From: Opitutia bacterium
Lineage (GTDB): Bacteria; Verrucomicrobiota; Verrucomicrobiia; Opitutales; Opitutaceae
DNA length: 32,053 bases
Assembly (NCBI GenBank): GCA_947461205.1
Contig: CANHJG010000057.1
Span: forward strand, 1-32,053
Direction of reading: 5' to 3'
In this document: piece after piece, positions 9,328-17,832 of the stretch
Position numbering within the stretch: position 1 is the stretch's first letter
Layout of the letters: the number at the start of each line of letters is the position of its first letter
Position numbers and translations under genes: made by a program
The notes under the pieces: model-generated
What the model was told of the DNA's origin: nothing
What the model saw: the letters and a program-made list of their open reading frames with translations, nothing else
Databases searched by the model: none

Positions 9328-10044
9328 CTATTTTCGCAGCCGGGCCGAAACTTCGCGCGCGACCCCCTGCGCGAGGAGAGCGTAACCCTCCTCGGTAAAA
9401 TGCACGTCAGTCGGACGGCCGACTTTCTCGACGTGCGGTGCGATGGCGGCGTTGAGGTCGTTGATCGCGACGCCATTTTCAGCCATGACCTTGGCCGCGA
9501 TCGCGTTGTAGGTCGCGATGTCGCCAAAGCGGCGGTTCGGCGCGAGGTTGCCGCCCATCGGCACGGGTGTGGTCGTGGCCCAGATGAGTTTCGCACCCGT
9601 GGCCTTCATGCGCTGCACGAGCTGCCGCAGGTTTTTCTCGTAGTCGGCCGGCGCCGCATGCCGCACGCCCTCTGGTGGAAGCTTCGCGTCGTGCAACCCG
9701 AAGTTGAAATGAATCACGTCCCACTTTCCCGTGCCCAGCCACTCGTCGATTTTCGTGAGACTGTAGCCGGTGGAGCTGCAGTTGCCGGGCGGGCGGTGCA
9801 CGTTGGCCTTGCCCTTGAGTGCGGCGCGCACTGGCAGCGTGTAGCCGATCGAAATCGAATCGCCGATCAGCAGCACGCGCGGCAAACCCGGCACGTCCAC
9901 GATCGGCGCGAGCGCGGGATTGGGCGCAGGCGTGGCCTTGGGCGTCGGGGCGCCTGCGGCCCGCAGTGGGGCGATCGCCGCGCTCGCGCAAAGCAGCGCC
10001 GCCAGGATGAACGCGCGGCGAGAGAGGAATGAGGGAGTAGTCAT
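9328..10044 (-). CDS. Secreted SGNH/GDSL-family hydrolase
   Basis: A 238-residue protein. The ATG at 10044 is chosen because it gives a signal peptide (SRRAFILAALLCASAAIAPL, possibly Tat-like) ending near residue 30; a longer frame reaching 10272 would overlap the receptor gene. The SGNH fold is supported by block I LLIGDSISIGY (nucleophile Ser63 in GDS), NFGLHDAKLP in the position of block III, and PTDVHFTEEGYALLA as block V with the catalytic Asp213/His215 pair. Such enzymes remove acetyl or other acyl groups from glycans or other esters. Placement between a TonB receptor and two exported sugar-type enzymes suggests trimming of an imported acylated ligand, which is inference. The gap to the receptor gene is 133 bases, the largest in the run, and could hold a secondary promoter. 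Confidence 0.9.
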   Translation of the reverse strand: MTTPSFLSRRAFILAALLCASAAIAPLRAAGAPTPKATPAPNPALAPIVDVPGLPRVLLIGDSISIGYTLPVRAALKGKANVHRPPGNCSSTGYSLTKIDEWLGTGKWDVIHFNFGLHDAKLPPEGVRHAAPADYEKNLRQLVQRMKATGAKLIWATTTPVPMGGNLAPNRRFGDIATYNAIAAKVMAENGVAINDLNAAIAPHVEKVGRPTDVHFTEEGYALLAQGVAREVSARLRK

Positions 10045-10177
10045 GGGGAAAATCAGCGGATCGTGGAACCAAGGCGCTAGAAAGGGTGCGACAACGCGGC
10101 CGCCACCGCGCCCACGAACATCCGCTTCAACCTCGGGACGAGCCAAGGTCGTCGGTGATTGATGGGGCACGGAGACA

Positions 10178-12349
10178 TCAGAACTCGAACGACACTCGAC
10201 CGGTGATCGTCCGCGGTTCGCCGTAGCCGGCGTAGGTGATAAGGTAATCCTCGTCGAGCAGGTTGTCGGCACTCAGCGCGAACGTCGTGCGCCGGGCGAG
10301 CAGCGTCGTCGCGTAAGTCAGGCTCGCCTGCACCTTGTGATACGCCGGGCTGCGGATGGCAGGCACATCGACAAGATTGGGATTGCCGCGGCGTTCGCCG
10401 ACAAACGTCACGCCCACACCGGCACCGAACCCTTTCGCGACGCCCTCGTCGAAACGATAGCGATTCCACAGGCTCCACTGGCGGCGCGGGGCGTTGGCCG
10501 TGGGCAAGCCGATGTTGGCCGGGCGCACGATGTCGCGCGTGACGCGCGTATGATTGTAGGTATAGCTGCCGACCACCTGCCACGCCTTGGCGGGACGAGC
10601 ATTGAGACTGAACTCCACGCCTTTCGCGCGGTTGTCGCCGGTCTGGACTTGGAAGCCGGGGTGTTCGGGATCGGCCTGCTCGAGGTTGTTGTTCCTTACC
10701 TTGAAGAAATTGATCGTGCCGGAGAAGCGTCCATCCGCGCGATCCCAGCGCACACCGTAGTCGGTGCCCGTGCCCGCCCGCGGTTCGAAGGGCCGGCCAA
10801 AGAAATCGGTTCTTACCAGCGGCTCATAGGATTCGCTGAAGGCCGCGAACAACGCGACGCGCGGCAGCACGCGGTAGGCCACGCCGCCGCTGAGCAAGTT
10901 GGCGGCCTTGGCCTTGCCGCTGAACGACGCCGTCGGCGTGCGGTAGTTGCGCTGCGCCTGATAGGCCTCCTCGCGCCGGTAGCCGAGCTGCACCGTGGCG
11001 CGGTTGCGCGCGGTCTGCCAGAGGTTGTTCGCGGTGACGGCGCGCGAGATCAGCAGGTTCTCCTGGTCGCGGAGCACCGGATACGTCCGCCAGTCGCCCA
11101 GCGCGTAGCTCGCCGGCACGTCGATGTTGATCGGGGTCAGGTTGGGCGAAGGCTGTTTGGTGATTTCATGCGCCGCGTGCTTGAAATACTCGGCGCCAAC
11201 GATCGCGCGGTGGGTCACGCCGAGGTAGTCGAACTTGCCGAGCAGGTAGGGTTGCAGCGCGTAGCCGGACTCCGGCTGGTTGTTGTAGGCGGCCGAACGG
11301 CCCACGGTGCGGGCGCCGGTGGTGGCATTGATCGTGGCCGTCGTGCCGCCGGTTACGAGATTGCGCCAGCGCTGGAAATGGCGGTAGGTGCCGCCGAGTT
11401 TCAGCGTCCACACATCGTTGATCACATGCGTGAGATCGAGGGTGGAGTGGAACACCTCCGAGTCGTGAAACGATTCCGGCCCCTGGCGGTTGAACGAGCG
11501 GCGCACCCCGGGCAGGTAGCCGACGTTGCCCGGCGAAAGGAACACGGGCGGCGAGGCCGACACCTGCTCGGTGTGCTGCCACTGCGCGAAGGCGTAAACC
11601 CGCGTGGCCTTGCTGAGATTCCACTGCACCACCGGCGACACCGCCATGCTGCGGTAGTTGGCAAAGTCATACGGGCTGCCGTCGTCGCGCGCGGACAGGC
11701 CGATCCAATAGGTGACGCGCTTGTCGGCGGTCAGGGGCGCGGAATACTCCAGCGTGCCGCGGGCGCGATCGTAGGTCCCATAGGATGCCATGAACTGGCC
11801 CTTGGGCCGCGTTGACGGGGTGCGCGTGACGGTGTTGAGCGCCCCACCCGCGCCGATCGCGCCGGAGAAAAGCGACGAGGGGCCCTTGAGCACCTCGATG
11901 CGTTCGATGGACACAGTGTCGAAGCGGCCGAATGTGCGGTAGCCGTTGACGTATTGATTGCCGCCGCCGCCGCCGCTCACGCCGCCGCCGCCGCCGCTGA
12001 AGCCGCGGACGAGCACGTCGGTGTCCTGTTGGGCCGCGCTGTCGGTCTCGCGGTTGAACGTGACGCCCGCCACGTATTGCAGCGCCTCGGTTATGTCACG
12101 CGCGCCGATATCGAGCATGAACTCGCGCGTCACCACATCGATCGGCTTGGGCAAATCGAGCAGCGACGTGTTGAAACGCGTGCCGGAAAGCACGTTGGTC
12201 GCCTTGTAGCCATCGTCGGCGGCGACCGTAACGGTGAACTCATCGAGGGTGACGATCTCGGACGCGGGCGCGGCTGCGGCCCCGGCGGTCGCAGGGAGCG
12301 CGATGGCCGCGAGGAGTGCGGAGGAGCCAAGGATTGAACGGAATTTCAT
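10178..12349 (-). CDS. TonB-dependent outer-membrane receptor without STN domain
   Basis: A 723-residue receptor with a signal peptide to about residue 26. There follows a TonB-box-like segment (EIVTLDEFTVTV) and a GYKATNVLSGTRFNTSLLDL stretch characteristic of Opitutaceae receptors. The plug domain (about 50-190) includes IERIEVLKGPSSLFSGAIG and GALNTVTRTP; the beta-barrel ends in a terminal Phe (VSFEF). The layout resembles ferric-siderophore-type receptors, but substrate cannot be assigned and the context is carbohydrate-like. It lacks the N-terminal secretin/TonB signalling domain, so it is unlikely to signal directly to the FecR protein encoded three genes upstream. The plug contains an odd polyglycine segment, GGGGGVSGGGGG, from a repeated GCC-rich tract. 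It lies 42 bases after the second FAD-dependent oxidoreductase gene. Confidence 0.95.
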   Translation of the reverse strand: MKFRSILGSSALLAAIALPATAGAAAAPASEIVTLDEFTVTVAADDGYKATNVLSGTRFNTSLLDLPKPIDVVTREFMLDIGARDITEALQYVAGVTFNRETDSAAQQDTDVLVRGFSGGGGGVSGGGGGNQYVNGYRTFGRFDTVSIERIEVLKGPSSLFSGAIGAGGALNTVTRTPSTRPKGQFMASYGTYDRARGTLEYSAPLTADKRVTYWIGLSARDDGSPYDFANYRSMAVSPVVQWNLSKATRVYAFAQWQHTEQVSASPPVFLSPGNVGYLPGVRRSFNRQGPESFHDSEVFHSTLDLTHVINDVWTLKLGGTYRHFQRWRNLVTGGTTATINATTGARTVGRSAAYNNQPESGYALQPYLLGKFDYLGVTHRAIVGAEYFKHAAHEITKQPSPNLTPINIDVPASYALGDWRTYPVLRDQENLLISRAVTANNLWQTARNRATVQLGYRREEAYQAQRNYRTPTASFSGKAKAANLLSGGVAYRVLPRVALFAAFSESYEPLVRTDFFGRPFEPRAGTGTDYGVRWDRADGRFSGTINFFKVRNNNLEQADPEHPGFQVQTGDNRAKGVEFSLNARPAKAWQVVGSYTYNHTRVTRDIVRPANIGLPTANAPRRQWSLWNRYRFDEGVAKGFGAGVGVTFVGERRGNPNLVDVPAIRSPAYHKVQASLTYATTLLARRTTFALSADNLLDEDYLITYAGYGEPRTITGRVSFEF
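11960..11998. repeat. Direct repeat of GCC triplets within the receptor plug region
   Basis: Two identical 18-base units (11960-11977 and 11981-11998) of five GCC triplets plus GCT are separated by three bases. Read on the minus strand they encode SGGGGG twice, giving a glycine-rich loop in the plug domain of the TonB receptor. Perfect triplet repeats of this kind are prone to slippage in multiples of three, which would lengthen or shorten the loop without breaking the frame. Confidence 0.85.
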
Positions 12350-12391
12350 TGGGGTCTGGGGTTTCGCAAAACGATCGTGGACGGGGGGAAA

Positions 12392-14146
12392 CTATTTTTT
12401 CGGCACAGGCGCGCGCTTCGACGTGGTGACCGAAAGGACCTGGCCGTCACGAAGGAGGGCCGTTCGCAGCGCGGCATAGGGCACGTCCTGCACGCTCGAA
12501 CGCGCGGCGATGGCCTGCACGGCGGCGGTGGCGGCGGACTGGCCGAGCACCATGAAGACTGGCTCCATGCGCATCGAGCCGTAGACGACATGGCTCGCTG
12601 AGATGCACACGGGCACGAGCAGATTGGTGCATTCCGCTTTCTTCGGCGTGAGCGCACGGTAGCTGATGCCGTAGGGCGTCTTCACCGGCATGCCGAGCGT
12701 ACCCTCGTTGCGCACGAAACCCTGCTCGTCGATATAGCGGCGGACGTTGTGCGAATCCATGGTGTAGGAGCCGCAGCCAACGGGATCGTCGACCCGCTCG
12801 CTGCCCTCGCACACCTGTTGGCGCATGACAAACTCCCCGATCATCCGCCGGGCTTCGCGAACATAGAGTTGATGCGGCCAGTGGCCGGTCGCGGGAAACT
12901 CATCCTTCGCGAGCCCCCAATGCTTCATCGGCTCGCGATACTTCGCCGGCACGCGCGGATCGTGCGCGACAAACCAGATCAGCCCCTGCTGCCAGCTCAC
13001 GTGCTCCCGGAAGATGCGCTCGCGGGTCGCATGGTCACCATCGGGGTAGTCGTAGTTGCCGCCAATAAAGTTGAACGAGACCGCGCCCTTGGTGTTCGAG
13101 TCGCTCTTGCGATTCGGCATGATGACCACCGGAGGAATATCGAGCAGCGTGTTGCCGAGCACCGGGTGCTCGATTTCATCCGGCCCGTTCGGCCACTCGG
13201 GCAGCCGCCGCTCGCTCGTGAGATAGCGCAGCAGGAGTTCATAACGCGCCGGATCGTAATCGGCGGGCTTCGGGAATGGCACCCGGTTCTCCGGCACATC
13301 GGTCAGGCACAGCCGGAAGCAATACGCCTGCACGCTTGGGTCCGCCGCGCCCTCGACGCCCGCCCCCGCCGCGGGCACGCCGAAGATCGTGCCACTGGAG
13401 GGATCGCCGGGCCGCACGTAGGGATCGACCGCGCGGAAAAAATCATGCCCAACGGGACGCGGCCGCTCGCGCATGTGCCGCCACTGGTTGCCGTTCTTCG
13501 TTTCGCCGAACGCCGCGTTCGCTTCCCGGCCCACCGTGTAAGCCACGCCCGCCTTGGCCATCACGTCGCCCTCGTAGCTCGCATCAATGAACACCTTCCC
13601 GCGAAACCGCCGGCCCGATTCCATCGTAAGCGAACGAATCTCCGCCCCGGCTTTTTCGACCCCGCGTTTCAATTCCAGCCGTTCGCCCAACGCGACCGTC
13701 ACCCCGGCCTCACGCGCCATGTCGCGAAAAATTCGGTCCGCCACGTGCGGTTCGAAGTGAAACATCACGTCGCTGTCGGGATCGTGCCGATGGCTCCGGT
13801 AGGTCGCCAGCGTGCCGTGCTGCCAGGCGCCGGGCTCCGCGTAGTAACGTTTCACGCGCCGGTAGAATTCGCGGGAGACGCCCCCGATGCTGTCGGGATG
13901 CCCGAAGTCGGTCGCACCGAGCCCGCCGCTGCTCAGCCCGCCCAGCTGTTGGCCCGGCTCAATCAGGAGCACGCGCGCCTTCAGACGCGCCGCCTGCACC
14001 GCGGCCGCGACACCGCCCGACGTCCCGCCGTAGACGACAACATCATAGGCCGGCGATTCGTCGGCCGCGCGCCCGCTGGGCGCCGGCAGTGCGACGCTCG
14101 CCGCGAGAACCACGGCAAGCGTGAAGAGGAGGGAATGGGGGTTCAT
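12392..14146 (-). CDS. Secreted FAD-dependent oxidoreductase (copy 2)
   Basis: A 584-residue protein starting at ATG 14146, chosen because it gives a signal peptide cleaved near residue 28; longer frames run through the upstream gene. The FAD-binding Rossmann motif is at YDVVVYGGTSGGVAAAV (GGTSGG at residues 40-45), followed by LIEPGQQLGGLSSGGLGATD, the signature of the FAD_oxidored family (PF12831-like). The VFIDASYEGDVMAKAG and SDSNTKGAVSFNFIGGNYDY blocks and the C-terminal YGSMRMEPVFMVLGQSAATA segment complete the FAD fold. The family is frequent in polysaccharide-related loci of Verrucomicrobia and Planctomycetes, with no settled reaction. It is a close paralogue of the gene just upstream (11-base gap), sharing long near-identical blocks throughout. 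Length matches that copy. Confidence 0.92.
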   Translation of the reverse strand: MNPHSLLFTLAVVLAASVALPAPSGRAADESPAYDVVVYGGTSGGVAAAVQAARLKARVLLIEPGQQLGGLSSGGLGATDFGHPDSIGGVSREFYRRVKRYYAEPGAWQHGTLATYRSHRHDPDSDVMFHFEPHVADRIFRDMAREAGVTVALGERLELKRGVEKAGAEIRSLTMESGRRFRGKVFIDASYEGDVMAKAGVAYTVGREANAAFGETKNGNQWRHMRERPRPVGHDFFRAVDPYVRPGDPSSGTIFGVPAAGAGVEGAADPSVQAYCFRLCLTDVPENRVPFPKPADYDPARYELLLRYLTSERRLPEWPNGPDEIEHPVLGNTLLDIPPVVIMPNRKSDSNTKGAVSFNFIGGNYDYPDGDHATRERIFREHVSWQQGLIWFVAHDPRVPAKYREPMKHWGLAKDEFPATGHWPHQLYVREARRMIGEFVMRQQVCEGSERVDDPVGCGSYTMDSHNVRRYIDEQGFVRNEGTLGMPVKTPYGISYRALTPKKAECTNLLVPVCISASHVVYGSMRMEPVFMVLGQSAATAAVQAIAARSSVQDVPYAALRTALLRDGQVLSVTTSKRAPVPKK

Positions 14147-14157
14147 GGAAAGGAGAA

Positions 14158-15879
14158 TCACCTGGCCTTGTGCTCGATGATTTGGCCCTGGGCGAGGAGC
14201 TGCGCCCGGAGCTTGGTGCGATCGATTTCCTGCACGGTACAGCGCTGCTCGTTCGCCAGCGCCGCGGCCACGCCGGCAGAGTGCCCGATCGCCATGAAGA
14301 CCGGCTCCATGCGAATCGAGCCGTAGGCGACATGCGTCGCCGAGAGACACACGGGCACGAGCAGATTGGAGCACTGTTCCTGCTTCGGAGTGATCGCATC
14401 GTAGGCGATGCCATAAGCCTGCTTCACTCCGAGACCGATGGTGCCCTCGGTGCGCACGTGGCCGTTTTCGTCGACGTAGCGCCGGACGTTGTGCGAATCC
14501 ATCGCGTAGCCGCCCATCCCGATCGGATCGGGCACCGGCTGCGTGCTGTCGCAGTGCCGCTGCGTCATCACGAACGCCCCGTGCAGCCGCCGCGCCTCGC
14601 GCACGTAGAGCTGGTGCGGCCAATGGCCGGTGTCGGTGAACTCATCCTTCGGCAGGCCCCAGTCCTTCATCGGCGCGCGGAATTTCTCGGGCACCCGCGG
14701 ATCGGTCGCCATGAACCAGATCAAGCCCTGCTGCCAGCTGACATGCTCGCGGATGATCCGATCACGCGTCGCGTAGTCGGCGTCGGGATAATCGTAGTTT
14801 CCCCCGACGAGGTTGAACCCTACCGGGTCCTTGTTGTTCGAATCACTCTTCCGGTTCGGCATGATCACGACCGGCGTCGGGCGCATCAGATTGTTGCCGA
14901 GAACGGGATGCTCGATGTCGCCGCCGTTGGGAAACTCGGGCAGCATCCGATCGCTGTTCAGATAGCGCGCGATCAGTTCGAACTTCGCGGGATCGTAATC
15001 TGCCGGCTTGGCGAACGGGACCCGGTTCGCCGGCTCGTTCGTCAGGCAGAGCCGGTAGCAATACGCCTGCACGCGACTGTCGCCCTGGCCCTCGGGGCCG
15101 GGGCCGCCGGGATGCACGCCGAAGATCAGGCCGCTCGCGGGATCGCCCGGACGCACATAGGGATCGACCGCGCGCCGAAAGTCGTGCGCCGACGGCACCG
15201 TCTTCCCGCGCCGCAGCAGATAGGGCTGGTTGCCATTGTGGGTCTCACCAAACGCCGTGTTGGCTTCGCGCCCGACGAGATAGCTCACGCCCGCCTTCGC
15301 CATCACGTCGCCCTCGTAGGTCGCATCGATGAACACGCCCCCGCGAAAACGCCGACCCGACTCCATCACGATCGCCTCGATCGCCGTGCCGCGCTTCATC
15401 ACGCCCGCTTTCAGGTCGAGGCGCTCGCCGCGCACCACCTCGACCTTCGCCTCGCGCACGAGGTCGTCGTAGATCTTCTCCGCGACATGCGGCTCGAAGT
15501 AGAACATCACGTCATCCTTGGGATCGTGCTGGTTGCTCTGAAAATCCTCGGGCCGGCCATATTTCCACGCGGCCGGATTCGCGTAGTGTTGCTTCACCCG
15601 CCGGTAGAATTCCCGCGCAAGCCCGCCGATCGCATCCTTCTTGCCGATGTCCGTGGCGCCGAGCCCGCCGCTCGTCAGCCCCCCGAGGTGGCGGCCCGGT
15701 TCGATCAACACGACTTTTTGGCCGTGGCGCGCCGCCGCCACCGCGGCGGTCACTCCGCCGGAGGTGCCGCCGTAAACGACCACGTCGTAGGTCGGGTCGA
15801 CGGCGGCCCGCATGTGCGTTGAGCCAAGAGCTCCAAGCGCAACGAAGAGACAGAGGAAAAGTCCGGAAGAATATTTCAT
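14158..15879 (-). CDS. Secreted FAD-dependent oxidoreductase (copy 1)
   Basis: A 573-residue protein starting at ATG 15879, with a signal peptide (YSSGLFLCLFVALGALGS) to about residue 26; upstream in-frame starts fall in the FecR gene and look non-coding. The FAD site is YDVVVYGGTSGGVTAAVAAA (GGTSGG at 37-42) followed by LIEPGRHLGGLTSGGLGATD. It shares with copy 2 the blocks GGLAREFYRRVK, FIDATYEGDVMAKAGV, AVDPYVRPGDP, VVIMPNRKSDSNNK, REHVSWQQGLIWF and GYAMDSHNVRRYVDENG. The reaction is unknown; a sugar-type alcohol or amine oxidation in the periplasm is plausible given the neighbours. The 11-base spacing to copy 2 and 34-base spacing from FecR support a single transcript. The pair probably arose by tandem duplication. 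Confidence 0.92.
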   Translation of the reverse strand: MKYSSGLFLCLFVALGALGSTHMRAAVDPTYDVVVYGGTSGGVTAAVAAARHGQKVVLIEPGRHLGGLTSGGLGATDIGKKDAIGGLAREFYRRVKQHYANPAAWKYGRPEDFQSNQHDPKDDVMFYFEPHVAEKIYDDLVREAKVEVVRGERLDLKAGVMKRGTAIEAIVMESGRRFRGGVFIDATYEGDVMAKAGVSYLVGREANTAFGETHNGNQPYLLRRGKTVPSAHDFRRAVDPYVRPGDPASGLIFGVHPGGPGPEGQGDSRVQAYCYRLCLTNEPANRVPFAKPADYDPAKFELIARYLNSDRMLPEFPNGGDIEHPVLGNNLMRPTPVVIMPNRKSDSNNKDPVGFNLVGGNYDYPDADYATRDRIIREHVSWQQGLIWFMATDPRVPEKFRAPMKDWGLPKDEFTDTGHWPHQLYVREARRLHGAFVMTQRHCDSTQPVPDPIGMGGYAMDSHNVRRYVDENGHVRTEGTIGLGVKQAYGIAYDAITPKQEQCSNLLVPVCLSATHVAYGSIRMEPVFMAIGHSAGVAAALANEQRCTVQEIDRTKLRAQLLAQGQIIEHKAR

Positions 15880-15913
15880 GGGGTTGGGTTGAAACGGACG
15901 GGAGCCCGGGGCT

Positions 15914-17302
15914 TCACGGTTCGGCATAGACGTCGAACTCGGCGTAAAACGTATTGTTGAGATAGAGCGGATTGATCGACTGCGTGGGCTCCACAGCCCA
16001 GAGCAGGTAGCGGTAGCGCCCGACGGCGCCCCGGGCTGCGGTGATCGAGCAGGCCTGCTGCGCCGGCCGATCAATTGGCTGCATTACGCGGAAGAAGTCG
16101 TCTGAGTTGACCCGGGCCACCTGCCTCCAGCCCGCTTGTTCGAAGTCACCGTCGATGGCCGGCGGCGTCTCGCCGTCGTAGCCGTAGAGCGTAAATTTCT
16201 GCACGGCGCGCACGCGGTTTTGCGGCGTCCGATCCTGGTGCCAGGAAAACGTATTGATCTTCGCAATGGAGACCGCCCGCCCGAGATCCATCAGCAGCGC
16301 ACCCGCGGCGTTGTTGTCTAGGAAGACTGATTCCGCCGGCGAGTCCTGAGCCGATTGCCCGCGTCCATCGATCAGCAGCTCGACCGCTCCACTTGGAATC
16401 GCCGACACCGTGCGCAGCGCGCCGCGCACCAGCCGGATTGAGGCATGTCCGGCCGACCGATCCGCGTAGTCGAGATTCGACGGCGGCTCGATTGTGGGAA
16501 AGCGAAACGCCGCCGTGCCGTCGCCGCGCTCAATCCGCACCATGACTTGCGCCTGCCCCGCCTCGACCGAAAACGCCTCGCCTTCCCGCAGCCGATGCCG
16601 CGACTTCATCCCGTCGAGCAGCACGTAGACTTCGCCGGACGTGACATCGACGCGGCTCTGCCCGTCGGGCGCGACGGCCGTGACAAACTCGGTCCCCACG
16701 TCGACCACCTGCGCAGTGCGCGTGTTGACCGTGAAGCCCTTCGAGGCCGGCGTGTCGGCCCGCGCCTTGATCTGGCCCAGCGTGAGGAACGCACCATTGC
16801 CCGACGTCGCTTCAAAAATGCACGGCCCCAGCAATGTGACCACGGCGCCGCTGGTGAAGCGCAGCACGGCGGAACCGGATGAAAGCTGTAAACGTTGCCC
16901 GCGGGTGACGGCGTCGCCGGGGCGCGCATTCTCACCGGCCGAGACCCAGCGGCAGTCTCGCATCTCCCCGAAGGTCGCGACAATTTCCGGCCCGTCCGGT
17001 GACGCAGGCGGTCCGCGCAAATGGAACAGAAACGCGATGGCGGCGACTGCGGCCATCGCGCCTATCGCCCACACCCACCTCTTGAAACCTGCAGGAACGG
17101 GATGAGCGGTGGAAATCGGCACGATGTCAGCGAGTTGATCTTCCTCGGTGGCAAGCGCCGCATGCAGTCGCGCGAGCCGGAGATAGGATCGCCGCGACTC
17201 CGCGTTGGCGGCGAGTTCGAGCGAGAGCGCCGTGGCTTCCTCGTCGGTGGCACGGCCGTCGATGAAACGCATTGCGAGGTCGGTCAGTTCGTCGCGATTC
17301 AT
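15914..17302 (-). CDS. FecR-domain protein with C-terminal galactose-binding-like region
   Basis: A 462-residue membrane protein. The ATG at 17302 overlaps the sigma factor stop as ATGA and is preceded by a good GGAGG ribosome site, one of the few in this window. Residues 1-70 are cytoplasmic and anti-sigma-like (DLAMRFIDGRATDEEATAL). A single membrane helix lies at about 76-95. The FecR domain covers about 130-235 (GDAVTRGQRLQLSSGSAVLR, DVGTEFVTAV, VTSGEVYVLLDG). From about 280 to the end is a beta-rich region (VFLDNNAAGALLMDLG, AKINTFSWHQDRTPQNR, VQKFTLYGYDG) that looks like an F5/8-type discoidin domain, usually a carbohydrate or glycan binder. It may therefore sense a periplasmic sugar and control the sigma factor. 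Many relatives carry a LamG domain in this place. The discoidin assignment is from pattern only. Confidence 0.85.
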   Translation of the reverse strand: MNRDELTDLAMRFIDGRATDEEATALSLELAANAESRRSYLRLARLHAALATEEDQLADIVPISTAHPVPAGFKRWVWAIGAMAAVAAIAFLFHLRGPPASPDGPEIVATFGEMRDCRWVSAGENARPGDAVTRGQRLQLSSGSAVLRFTSGAVVTLLGPCIFEATSGNGAFLTLGQIKARADTPASKGFTVNTRTAQVVDVGTEFVTAVAPDGQSRVDVTSGEVYVLLDGMKSRHRLREGEAFSVEAGQAQVMVRIERGDGTAAFRFPTIEPPSNLDYADRSAGHASIRLVRGALRTVSAIPSGAVELLIDGRGQSAQDSPAESVFLDNNAAGALLMDLGRAVSIAKINTFSWHQDRTPQNRVRAVQKFTLYGYDGETPPAIDGDFEQAGWRQVARVNSDDFFRVMQPIDRPAQQACSITAARGAVGRYRYLLWAVEPTQSINPLYLNNTFYAEFDVYAEP

Positions 17303-17823
17303 TTTCCTGCCTCCGCGGTCTTGCGCTCCATGCAATCCACCAAAGCCTGCCGCGTCCGCTGCAAGAGTTTGTAGATTGCCTCGGCGCTCCGGCCGTGACG
17401 CTCGGCGAGAAGACCCACGCTACTTTCGTCGACATAATAGCCGTCGAGGATGCGCCGATGCTCGGTCGGGAGTTGTTCGCGGCATTCCGGTAGATGGCGT
17501 TCGCGCTCAGCCAACCAACCCGCCTCGGCCTGCTCGGTGGCCAGCAGCGCGACAACAGCCTGCTCGGAAAGAACCGCACGTCGTTGCGATCGGCGCAAAA
17601 ACCGCCGGGCTTCCACACGTGCGAAACCGCAGGCCCAGTTAACGAACGGTCGCCCAGTGTCGAACTCGCCAAAATGCCTCCACAGCGCCACCGCCGTTTC
17701 CTGGACGATGTCGCGCGCATCGTGCCGTTGCGGGACAAATACGAGCACCGAACGCAGAATCGCGGGCTCATGCGCCAAAAACAGGCGCATGAATCGCTCG
17801 TGTTGCTCGTCCGGGGTAGGCAT
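17299..17823 (-). CDS. ECF RNA polymerase sigma factor, Rhodopirellula/Verrucomicrobium type
   Basis: A 174-residue sigma-70-family extracytoplasmic-function factor. Region 2 spans about 14-85 (ILRSVLVFVPQRHDARDIVQ, ETAVALWRHF, FVNWACGFARVEARRFLRR). Region 4 spans about 115-165 (LPTEHRRILDGYYVDESSVG then ERHGRSAEAIYKLLQRTR). The sequence fits the sigma family common in Planctomycetes and Verrucomicrobia that is paired with membrane FecR-domain proteins. Its last codons overlap the start of the FecR gene by four bases (ATGA), so translation is probably coupled. It is the first gene of the eight-gene minus-strand run and likely directs RNA polymerase to this locus and perhaps others. There is no Shine-Dalgarno; the ATG follows GCGAAACCCA. 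Confidence 0.92.
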   Translation of the reverse strand: MPTPDEQHERFMRLFLAHEPAILRSVLVFVPQRHDARDIVQETAVALWRHFGEFDTGRPFVNWACGFARVEARRFLRRSQRRAVLSEQAVVALLATEQAEAGWLAERERHLPECREQLPTEHRRILDGYYVDESSVGLLAERHGRSAEAIYKLLQRTRQALVDCMERKTAEAGK

Positions 17824-17832
17824 TGGGTTTCG

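Noticed and set aside
10045-10272. Longer start for the SGNH hydrolase
   Set aside because: The extension overlaps the receptor gene end and removes the signal peptide from the N-terminus.
10337-11815. Long plus-strand frame antisense to the TonB receptor
   Set aside because: Composition is typical of a reverse-complement shadow and no domain is visible, whereas the minus strand encodes an unmistakable receptor; 12749-14326 and 14170-15822 are rejected for the same reason opposite the FAD enzymes.
14147-14623. Longer start for FAD oxidoreductase copy 2
   Set aside because: The extension runs through the end of copy 1 in another frame and reads as low-complexity Arg/Ala sequence.
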